Origin: Stenopsyche tienmushanensis
Lineage: Eukaryota > Arthropoda > Insecta > Trichoptera > Stenopsychidae
Reading direction: 5' to 3'
Assembly (NCBI GenBank): GCA_008973525.1
Contig: WACJ01000405.1
Location: 1,240,001-1,304,000, forward strand
DNA length: 64,000 bases
Position 1 is the stretch's first letter. Every line of letters begins with the position of its first letter. The notes beneath the pieces were generated by a model. It was not told where the DNA came from, ran no database searches, and saw only the letters and a program-made list of their open reading frames with translations. Shown in pieces: positions 24,316 through 33,800 of the stretch. The position numbers and the translations under genes are program-made.

Positions 24316-24356
24316 GACTCAATAAGTTCGTAGGTTATGCTACGACCTTATTGAGT
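24316..24356. mobile_element. 41 bp palindromic mariner-MITE remnant
   Basis: GACTCAATAAGTTCGTAG and CTACGACCTTATTGAGT face each other with only 6 bp between them, flanked by TA on both sides. The arms are the terminal repeats of the family at 60705-61043. Nothing but the two ends is left. Confidence 0.75.
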
Positions 24357-24544
24357 TATTAAAAAAAATGCGATAATATGACTGATGAAAAATAATATTT
24401 ACGCTATGCGTAACCCGACAAGGATGTGTTAATGCTCTATTTGTTTTGTGTATAATCTTAATTCAGTTAAACTCTTTCTTGAAAGAAAAGGAAGCTAGAA
24501 AAATACTACTTTTGTACTCCATTTGTATTTTTATACATCTTAAT

Positions 24545-24860
24545 AAATAAAAATTAGTCTATGTTCATATGTAATGCGCTGCCATACCGTTCATCAGATT
24601 GCAATAAAATTTCGTCCGCTTATTGCTAAGGATTGCGCGAGTAACATAGGTGTAGTTTAATATATAAAAATCAATATTTGTTTGTCCGTATTTAATGCAC
24701 TGCCATATCGTTCGCCCGATTGCGATAAAACTTTGTCAACTTATTGTTTATACTTGTTGAAATAACATAGGCATAGTAAAAATATTTTTTGTGTACGCAG
24801 TTTGTTATGCGAGACGTGGCATTGCAACGCATGCCGAGTAATCATTGGCACTTAATCGCC
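24545..24860 (+). repeat. Two tandem units of a ~130 bp Helitron-like repeat
   Basis: The unit TAATGCGCTGCCATACCGTT, then GATTGC(A/G)ATAAAA, then ACTTATTG, then TAACATAGG(C/T)(A/G)TAG occurs twice head to tail. A terminal part with GTTATGCGAGACGTGGCATT follows. The same arrangement recurs at 51890-52110 and 58120-58395, with single units elsewhere. Confidence 0.65.
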
Positions 24861-25184
24861 AGACTGTCATAATGATAGTCCAGAAACTCGCCCAAACATA
24901 ACTATTAAATTATTCACGTGTTTTAGATGACATTCAATTTATGCTGCCATCTCTCAGTCTATAATATTCAGATGTATCTAATAAATACCAACAAATTAAA
25001 TAAGAACAAGGCTTTTATTGAAAACTAACTGGTACCCGGCGCGTTGCTGCCACAGAAGTATTCTAAAATTATCGTTTAAAATTTGAAAGAGTTATCTTGT
25101 TTAATTAGGAATGATAGAAATATTTTTTTTATATATAATATATAAGATCTACTGTAAGTTAATTGTACTATACCTATATTATTT

Positions 25185-25385
25185 AAGAAAGTGCAAACAA
25201 TAAATTGGCAAAGTTTTATCGCCAATCGAATGAACGGTATAGCAGCGCATTAAATACGGACAAACAAACATTTTTTATATATATTAGACTATGCCTATGT
25301 TACTTGCGGAATCCTTAGCAATAAGTGGACGAAGTTTTATTGCAATCCGATTAACAGTATGGCAGCGCATTTCGAACGAACATAA
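25185..25385 (-). repeat. Reverse copy of the ~130 bp repeat, two units
   Basis: AGTTTTATCGCCAATCGAATGAACGGTATAGC and, about 110 bp later, GTTTTATTGCAATCCGATTAACAGTATGGC are two successive units on the minus strand. The copy is adjacent to the plus-strand pair at 24.5-24.9 kb. Confidence 0.6.
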
Positions 25386-25447
25386 CCTATATATTCAATG
25401 AAGATGATAATAATAAATTTATACATCAAAATTCCGGGTTATATTTA

Positions 25448-25562
25448 AACCCCCTCAATGAGTTCGTAGGATTTCGCTTTAAACTTCTTTCTTTTTCATT
25501 TGGGGTTGTTTATTCACAATTTCTTCCCAAAAAATATGCTACGAACTTATTGAGTAATGTGT
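25448..25562. mobile_element. Mariner-derived MITE, ~115 bp
   Basis: Ends CTCAATGAGTTCGTAGGATT and GCTACGAACTTATTGAGTAA face each other. The middle contains TTTTCATTTGGGG and so reads in the opposite orientation to the copy at 15331-15449. TA flanks on the right (25563-25564) and probably on the left. Confidence 0.75.
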
Positions 25563-25599
25563 TATCTTTTCCTGTCTGAGAATAAAAGATGAAATAGTA

Positions 25600-26900
25600 C
25601 GTTGTTTCATAGTTATTTTCTAGTTCTTTACTATGAGCGTGTTCCATTCAATTAATTTGAGACCTTTCAATGTGGAAGGTAGATCAATTGTTAGATCTTC
25701 CCACACGTTGAGCAATGATTTACTTCCTCCACATCGCTTCAGAATCTCATATCTGCGCTCGAAGATCTCGACTATGGTTTCGCTGTGGGTTTTCGTATTT
25801 GGACGCTAATAAAGGTCCCGATGTCTTTCGGTTTTGAAGAGCCATCAGGTTTTTCCGGAGAAGCAGCGTCAACGAGTGGCAATGCTCCTGACGTCCGTTC
25901 GCCGGTCGCAACGGATTGTCTTTCTTGTGCCAGGAAAATGTCCAACGTCTCAGCCGATGCAACACGCGCCGCCTCTGGATACATTTCGGTCGTAATAAAT
26001 AAATATTCAAATCTCGCTCGGCCCGATGGTCGAGGCTATCCAACTTCGTCAGACCGTTAACTCGGACAGACACAAAGACAAACGCTCTTTTAATTCGGAC
26101 GACGTCAGGAAGCGAGGACTGATGCAGAATCGGATGGATCCTTCTCATTTATGAATAATTGAAAACGCCAAGGACATCGGCATAGCTTCCGGGAAAAACT
26201 CGCCTGTGGAGTTCAAGGCAAGCTCATAGATATTTTAATGTTGTACTTTTCAACGAAAAATGTCATCCTCGGTACTATCGAGACACCAAGGATATGATAC
26301 GGCATTGTTTTAGTAGAGATATTCAAATAGGAACCCGCGGACCGATTATTAAACGTCCTTCGCGATCATTTGCATTTGGAGACTCGTCGATAAATTTTTG
26401 CCAAGTTGAACCCATTCATATCAGCGACTTGCCGAGAATATTGACTCATCGCGATGACTAAGCTTTCATTTGCATATTTATTATGAGGATGTGAAACACT
26501 TCGCGATGGTGAACGATGGGAAACTGCATTATTTATGCACTTCTAATGCGATCTGTAGACATTTCGGCGTTCATCGCGTAAAATTCAAACATACAACGAC
26601 TGATCGAATGCAACCGTCAAATGAAAATTACCGATTAGATTAAAAACACACATAATAAAATCTTCATTGTAACGACATCCACGGATGACGATAAAATGTA
26701 AATGGTCATTTTCATGACAATTGCGCTTGCCAAGCCATCGAGAATGATTGCCCGCCTGATTTAAGTACCAATCAGTGCCATATTAGACTTTCCGAGAACC
26801 GATAAATGTTTACATGTACATAATATAATTATTTTTTATGATATAAAAATGCACGGCATATGGGCAGAGGTGCTCAAATTTAAACGCTTAAAAGCTGAAA
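25600..26900. other. Intergenic; overlapping open frames of unclear meaning
   Basis: Between 25747 and 26148 both strands are open for 70-133 codons. The minus frame 25772-25984 (ATSAETLD-like, Ala/Ser/Pro-rich, ending KPTAKP) and the plus frame 25785-26060 both look moderately protein-like. No family is recognised and no splice site pair settles the strand. 26150-26900 shows nothing. Confidence 0.3.
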
Positions 26901-26989
26901 TTGTCAGCTAAACGTTGCGTGTTGTGTAATATATAATAAAATAGACTCGCTACTGTCTAATGGCTGCTTTATGCTATATATAACACATG

Positions 26990-27820
26990 CAACTAACATA
27001 AACAAAGCCGTAACTAGGATATACAACGTCGCTTCCGCGATCGTACAGATTATAGAGGATGTCACAAAATGCCCTGAAAGAGGACGGAGTGCCCACAAGG
27101 TTTGCATGCTCAATCGGTCCGCTTTTCGGACCACTGATATGACGAATGAGCGATCCAAGAAAATGTTGATTTAATCTATTTTTATGCAATCGTATTCACT
27201 TAATTTAAACATTTAGAGCAGTCTGAGTATAAATTCTAAAATAAATAAAGAAAATCAACCAGGCGAGATGTGGTGAAGAAAATCCACAAAATTACGCTGT
27301 ACATCGCATATTGATTGAAAATTTGGACATGATAAAGCTGTGCGCAAGATGGGTGCCGCGTTTGCTCACAATGAAACGAAAACAACGTCGTGCAAAATTC
27401 CACAGCAATAAAGATAAGTTTTTGAGCCGATTCATAACAATGAATGAAACGCGGGTCCATCACTTCACATGTGAGACAAATCAATATGGAGATCCTCCAC
27501 CGCCCCGAGCTGTTTATTGGTCCCGCTATTCAGGATCATACCAGCCTACTCAATGGCTAAAGTAAGTTTTGTGGGTAGGGGGAAGTCTAGTCTCGTTCAC
27601 GACCTCATTTTGCGCATGCCACCCATATAAATTAGTCTTTGTATGGACTTCCGTGATCATATTATACGCATTTATCAACGAAAATGTCGCAAAACGCCCT
27701 AAAAGAGGATGGAGTGGTCATACGGTTTTTGTACGCTCAATCGGTCCGCTTTTTGGACCGCTGAATGAACGGCTCGCGATCAGATGCCATACTTGAACAT
27801 AACGATAACGAAGAAAAGAG
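26990..27820 (+). mobile_element. Mariner family A relic with attached repeat segments
   Basis: From about 27256 a plus-strand transposase is readable in broken frames: a VVKKIHKI-type segment, HRILIENLDMIKLCARWVPR, then FLSRFITMNETRVHHF. The catalytic Asp expected in the M-D-E-T-W motif is Asn (codon AAT at 27443-27445). Repeat segments with TCGGTCCGCTTTTTGGACCG (27.7 kb) and a related copy at 27050-27165 lie on either side. The element cannot be active. Confidence 0.75.
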
Positions 27821-27841
27821 GGATTAGTCAACTTAGTATAT

Positions 27842-27925
27842 TGTGTAAAGTAGAATGTTTGAGTAAAATAAAAACCATGCGCAACTCTCGATTGGGTCGG
27901 TATTCTGCGTTTTGCGCCCAAAGTT
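27842..27925 (+). repeat. Dispersed repeat, also at 39.7 and 45.9 kb
   Basis: AAAATAAAAACCATGCGCAACTCTCGATTGGGTCGGTATTC-type sequence (83 bp here) matches 45840-45965 on the same strand and 39672-39825 in reverse. The longer copies continue with GCCCAGTTGCGCCCATGGTA. Class unknown. Confidence 0.5.
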
Positions 27926-28059
27926 ACGAATCTGAACATAAACACACTACAAACGTTTCTCCCTCTTTATCCAATCAACTGCCGCTTGGCATGGCGTTCA
28001 AGACAATTTGGCATCAAACTAAATATCTTTTACAGCTAAAAGCATCTCGGTGGTGATTC

Positions 28060-28790
28060 GATTAGAAAGCAATACACGCTAATGTCCAATATCAAAACAA
28101 TCGGATTGTCTTCGAATTAATTCGCAATTAATCCGCGGTACGTGCGAATCTCCCGAGAAATTTCCTTTATTCTCTTTTCAGCTAGAACTAGGCCTCTTTA
28201 TTTGTATAATTGAGGATACGCAGACAATTATGGTATAACATTACCGTGGGAAGTTCTAAGCAAATCACCTCAGACGTGTAAAACTTTGGCTTGTATTACG
28301 GCAGCAGATGCTCTGAAAATTTGAACTCTCCTCCCGATTCTCGTTGCGGTGGTAATGCCGCCCAATTGTTGAACTTTTTGCAATACCGTTCTGTTTATTG
28401 ATGGTATCAAATATCCATTTCCGGCGAAAGCAGATGCTATCGGATTGTATGGACGCCGTGGACGAGATAGGAGGAGATCGCCGAGATGTAAATTTCGTAC
28501 TTCGAATCGACTGTTTCGCGTTTTTAATGAGCCATTACAAATCGTGATCATAAGAATTAGGTCTGTGAAAAAATTCGCCAATTTCTGCATACATCGCGTC
28601 GATTAAATTAAATCGGCTTTTATTTCCCTGTAACATTTTTTTGCTGGCGCAAAAAGCAGCATGCCGAATGATAAATGGCAGTGATCTATTAACAATGTTG
28701 AATATTTTTGCTACTGTCGAATTTGTAGACGACTTGTCTTGCAAACTTTAGCAGGAAGCTCCTTTGTGTATTCCGTTCGCTTGAAGTTAT
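28060..28790. other. Intergenic, no supported gene
   Basis: Single-copy-looking DNA of mixed composition. The minus frame 28270-28590 (106 codons, with LGDLLLSRPRRPYNPIAS) is open but unrecognised and without splice context. Confidence 0.4.
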
Positions 28791-28800
28791 GAATGTGTAT

Positions 28801-28945
28801 AGGGTGCGGCAAGGAAACTGCCTTATTTTAAAGATGAATGACACAAACGCTATAAGAAATATAAGTTTAATTATTTTTTCCATGTTGCAATGATGAATAA
28901 GCTTAAAATAACCCTTCTCTGAATAAATGTCGCTTCAGGGTGCGC
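28801..28945 (+). mobile_element. GGGTGCGGCA-type MITE, right end truncated
   Basis: The left end AGGGTGCGGCAAGGAAACTG matches 58862. The inner right-end block GTCGCTTCAGGGTGCGCATT resembles 59040, but the final TATAAGGAAGTT arm is missing. Confidence 0.6.
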
Positions 28946-28949
28946 ATTT

Positions 28950-29590
28950 TCATTGCTAGAATCCAAATAAATCATAATCGAATATTGTAACAAAAATGTA
29001 TTTTAAAGTATTGTGATCTATTCATATCTCATTGCAATGCAAAATGAAGGCTTTCAATCAGGAATGTTGCTATAAAAATTAAGATTTCCATTAAAAGTGT
29101 GCATAATACAATTAGAAAACAGCAAGGGATTAGGACTTTGAAGGATAGGAAAAGACCGGACCGCCCAAAATCTATTACGGATGATGAAAATAGCTCCATT
29201 TTATTATCGTCCAAAATAAATTGTCCACTTACAGGACATTAGTTGACCACAAAATTAAATTAAACTAGATCATCTAATGTGTAATTTTTGTGCGTGTGTA
29301 TCAAATTGAATTCATATGGAGCGCTGAAGAAAACCAAATCAAACAATTTGATTGAACATAATTGATTGCTTTGGGCGTAAATACATCTTAAAAATTGCAC
29401 AATTGATGAATAACTTTCAAAAAAATTTAGTAAAAAAATACAGTTAATTTTTGTAGCGCATACGTTCCAAGAGTGGGTTATATTATTTCGATTGAATTTT
29501 TGTGTTCATGAAACTTAGTTGAAAATTGAATTAAAACGTGACATAACAATAAAACTGATCTTATATTTAATATTTGATATCATAAGTTAA
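28950..29590. other. AT-rich intergenic, no gene seen
   Basis: No domain-bearing frame and no shared repeat was seen. Confidence 0.45.
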
Positions 29591-29593
29591 GTA

Positions 29594-30189
29594 TGATGCA
29601 TATTCAGAAAGTAAGTGTACTAGGTACGCTTTTTGATTATATTTCCACATTATTGTCATGAGCCATGACAAAAACTTCTTTATGAAAATATAATTCCACT
29701 CATGTGTACCTTCAGAAAGGTTATACGGTGATAATCTGAATGCGCTAAATAATGGAAATACAGTGGGATGGTTCAAAGCATCCCAATTAATGAGTTCAAC
29801 AGCGCCGTTTGAGTTTTTTAGGGTCTCATAATATCATTAAGTAGAAGATTCGACCAAAATTATGCCTTTTCGGTTCCAAAACATTGAGATTATGATTTTG
29901 TGTATATTTTTTTAACTCAGACTCCATAGAGCTCAGAAAATTCTTACCTTCCAATTTAAATCGTTTCAAGTCAAGGGGATCATAGAAAGTTGCTCACATT
30001 TGGCGAGATTTCTTATCGACATCTTTCACGCAACTGAACACTACAGCGTACGTTTACGTACTACCGTCTTCCTGAGATGCTCACTCTGTAAGGAGATCTC
30101 CCTCTATCATTCAATATTGCCAATCTTCAAAAAATACAAAATCACAGCCCGTTATGGGCATAGTACACTTACTTTCTGAACGTGCCTCG
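29594..30189 (-). mobile_element. Mariner-like element (family D) with both ends, decayed
   Basis: Left TTCAGAAAGTAAGTGTACTA and its reverse complement at the right lie within about 27 bp imperfect inverted repeats. TA is at 29592-29593 and 30190-30191. On the minus strand the C-terminal transposase region is readable across a frameshift (WDALNHPTVFPLFSAF, matching the W-D-x-x-x-H-P-x-x-x-P-D-L-x-x-x-D motif region of Tc1/mariner). The catalytic centre is deleted. Confidence 0.8.
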
Positions 30190-30390
30190 TATTATTATAT
30201 TATAATGCATTTTAATTAAACGCTATGTAGCGCTGCCCGCAACATGTGAGTGCATACTTATCAAAAGGTTAAAGATGATATGCTTAACAATGTACATGTA
30301 TTTTTTTAATATTAGTTTTTTAGCGAAGTACTAAGCGTTTCCAAACTTATTGTCGTATATGCGCGTGTATGGGTTTTTTATAAAATATGA

Positions 30391-30800
30391 ATGTTATTGA
30401 GGAAAATAAATCCTCCCACGCCTCGCTGTCGTACATCCTGGCTTGTTTTTGAGGCACTGTTGATTGTAAATACATTGTGGTATAATTTTGAAAAGTATAA
30501 GGTGGAAGAAGTTGTGAAACACCTGGCCAAGAAGCGCGGGCCGGTAGACGTGCCGCCCCGCCCGCTGGTATTGTTCTTCGGCTGCAGCAGTGGCAGCTCG
30601 CGCCAGTGCTCGTTCTGCTCGTCCTCCGTGAACTCGTGGTTAATTACTCTACCACTTCCTCCGGCATCACTTCCTCCTTCGAAATCCGATCGTCTCGAGT
30701 TTACCTCAGTCTCCCCTCACGATGCTCCAATATCGGTGTTCAAACCCCAATCAGTGCCGGCGATAAAACACACCCTTTCAAAGACTTAAATCGTTTACGA
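30391..30800. other. GC-rich island open on both strands, possible exon or 5' UTR
   Basis: Plus frame 30391-30789 (132 codons) and a minus frame over 30410-30715 share their third-codon positions, so G/C bias cannot tell them apart. The minus peptide looks more protein-like (INHEFTEDEQNEHWRELPLL, then KNNTSG) and has a donor-like AG|GTGTTT after its GPRFLA stretch, but no good acceptor. The plus peptide is Cys/Ser-rich, as antisense frames often are. The island lies just upstream of the first coding exon of the SAM gene and could be its CpG-like promoter or 5' UTR. Confidence 0.35.
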
Positions 30801-30805
30801 AAATT

Positions 30806-33800
30806 ATGGTAGAATTTGCTTTAGAAAATGTGAGTGGCGTTGCTGAAAAAGTTGTCTTCCAAATTGTGTTCATTTTTCGTGAGTCGTTTATCTTCTTTCC
30901 AGAATCAACAGTCGGCAACCTCTCCGGATGGCTTCCGCCAGGCCGGCCCTTCCAGAAACTGCATCCCCCAAGAGCCGAACAACGCAGTCAGTCCTCCGGT
31001 TCCGCTCAAGCAGACCTTCATATACGGCACGAGAGCCGACTGCAAATATGACGACACCCCCAACGGCCAATCCCAGTCGGTCTCCGCCAACGACTCGACC
31101 AAAGAAGGAAACAAAGAATCAAAGAGTACTTCCAAAGCGATGACCAAAACCTACCACACTCTCAAGGACATGATATCCAGCAGATTCAAGGGGAAAGACA
31201 GCAACGAATCGGAATCGAAGAGCAACGACGCGGAAGCGGGTCTCAACAACGTAACGGAAGAATTACGCAAATCCATGAGGGAACGTGCAGAACAAGAAGC
31301 CAACAATGCCGCAATCAACGCCGCTCGAGAAATATCAAGAAAGACGGCAGGGGAACAAGGAATTTACGGTCGACCAGTTCCACAGCAGAGGGGAATCGCA
31401 TCGGACCTTCAATACAGCAGACATCTAGTACAGATGCACCCGCTTCAGAACAATGCAGTTCAAGGCCAATACCAAGGACAGATCCAACCTGTCCAGCAGC
31501 CAGGAAATCAAACCCCCAATCAACTCTTGACGCAACAACAATATCTTCAACAACAGCTAATGTTGAATCAACAGCAACAGCATATTTTGGGGCACGGACC
31601 GAGCGCAAGTTCCACCCCGCAACATGGCCTCGTTCAAGCGAGATCTCAAGAACTTATCAACAGGCAAAACATGCTAACTGACGGAATACAAAGACCACAC
31701 TCTCAAATGATGCAGCAATTGACGACGGCAGACAGCATTTATTATCAACCCCAATACAACCAACAGAGGAACGTCAACCGGAACGTCAACTATCAAAGTG
31801 AAATTCAACAAAACTCAAACTATCCCGCACTGAAACAACCCCCAAGCAATCAGGTGAGACTCATTTATCTATTCATTTATTTACCACCAAAAATAAAAAT
31901 TTACACAACGCATAATGATCGATATCTACAAAAAATCACACAACAAACACTATTTTTTCACGCGAGAATCAAACTGTACCTCGGACAACGTTCATTAATA
32001 ACCGCCATATTCATCTTGATGCCTCAACACTATCAACGCACAGAATGTAAATTTATTTCTGTTTTCGAGCGATAAATTAATCTCGACTATGCATCATTTT
32101 CGCCTACTGAATTTAGCTTAAAATGTTTTGCATCATTATTCAATCAATCTAAACGTAATTCAGAATCGGCCGATTGTTTCAACGCGTCTTATTTGACTCT
32201 CCGTACATAATTAGAATCTTGTATAATAGATATAATTAAATTAACTATGGGCACTCAAACAGAACTGAAACATAAATAATGCTTTTGCAATTCCACGATT
32301 CATCCCGACGAGTCAACGACCAAACGTAATACACTTTTCATGCAGCTTAAATTATTTATTGGAACGGAATGGAATTTTAGATGATCTAAAAAACACTAAT
32401 CATCCATTTAAGATAATTCATCCATTTCTGACATATATTTATTCCATTTAGCTACAATAAGTATAGCGTAAGATAATAAATAGTCTCTCCGAGAAGATTT
32501 CCTGCATAACAAATAAAAACTATTCATGAGTTTCCAACGAATGCTACTTTGTGATTTATACTTGTGTGATTTTAGTACTAAAATACACATTTGCATATTC
32601 TTTTGTGTTAGTATTTTACATAAAATAGTTATATTATCTTTACAATATATTATTTGAACGCTTAAATAAATTGCAAATTAAGACATACAATGGAAATTAT
32701 ATTCAGTTTGTCCTTAATATTATGGTTTAGGTTTTATAATGATTGATAAATTTATATTTAAGTATGTAATTCAATTAATTTACAATGGATAGATTATTAT
32801 AAATACTATATCCATTTCATAATGATTTTATTGTTATTTAATTAAAATAATCCCACTATAAATCATTATTCTCACAGTCAAATATATTATTGTTCGTAAA
32901 AATAATACATAATTACACGATTTAATCTTTCAGATGGACACTGCCGACAGTAGATCGGCAGATTTGCGAAGTCCTCAACAGCTCGAGCGTGAGATACTCA
33001 GACAAAGAGGCCTAATAGAAGGCCACAGGACGGCATCGCAGCCCCAATTGCCAATGGACGACGACCAAATAGATTTGAGATTTGATCAAATGGATCCGTC
33101 TACGCCGATAGCGACCAATAAAGTCATTCCAATGCGTCGAGGCTCACACGGAAATCTCATAGAAACGCTGACGAGAACGCCCATCGCCGGAATGGAACAC
33201 GAAAAAGACTCCGACGACGGCGGCTTTAGGACCAGATTGAACGCTCAAGGTAGAAGCTTCGATAGCAAAGATCGTCCCGGCACCAGTGCAATGAGCTATA
33301 ATAATAGACAATTAGACGTTAATTCTAAAGTGAACAAAACTGAAATAAACGGTGACAAAAACGATAATATATATAGTGGTATGAAACAACCTATTTTCAA
33401 CGGATTACCTCAAGCTGCTCAAAGGCAAATAGATATTTCTGAAGACGTCGGCAGTACGAATGTTAAAAAAGTCAATCCTGGTTCGACGGCGAGCTCAGGT
33501 TCGTTTCACTAATTGTTAAACTTTTATATGCAAGTGATGATGGCATTTTAATTACACATTCTTGTGTGAGATTTTATATTAAGAAAAATTCACACCGACT
33601 TAACGTATAATTAAAAGACATATAACTTTTAATGCGCTTGTTTGCTTAGATTATGACAAAAACGGTGGGCCGTCATCAAACGTTGATTCCGGTAGAGGAA
33701 GTGCTGCGTATTCAAGCGGAAGGAGAGTGGGTCACGACACAAGTACAGAATCAGATCCTCTGCCCGGATCCACAAACGGTAGACCAAATGTCGTCAGCGC

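Noticed and set aside
24545..24860. Reading the ~130 bp tandem units as a satellite array
   Set aside because: Only two or three units occur per site and they carry element-specific flanks, so a dispersed element with internal duplication fits better.
25747..26148. 133-codon minus and 91-codon plus overlapping frames
   Set aside because: Neither has a recognised domain or splice pair and they exclude each other; kept only as unclear intergenic DNA.
30834..32075. A single 413-codon open frame starting with GTG
   Set aside because: It runs through a GT...AG intron at its start and past the exon 2 donor at 31854. The spliced model keeps frame across ten junctions, so the continuous frame is an artefact.
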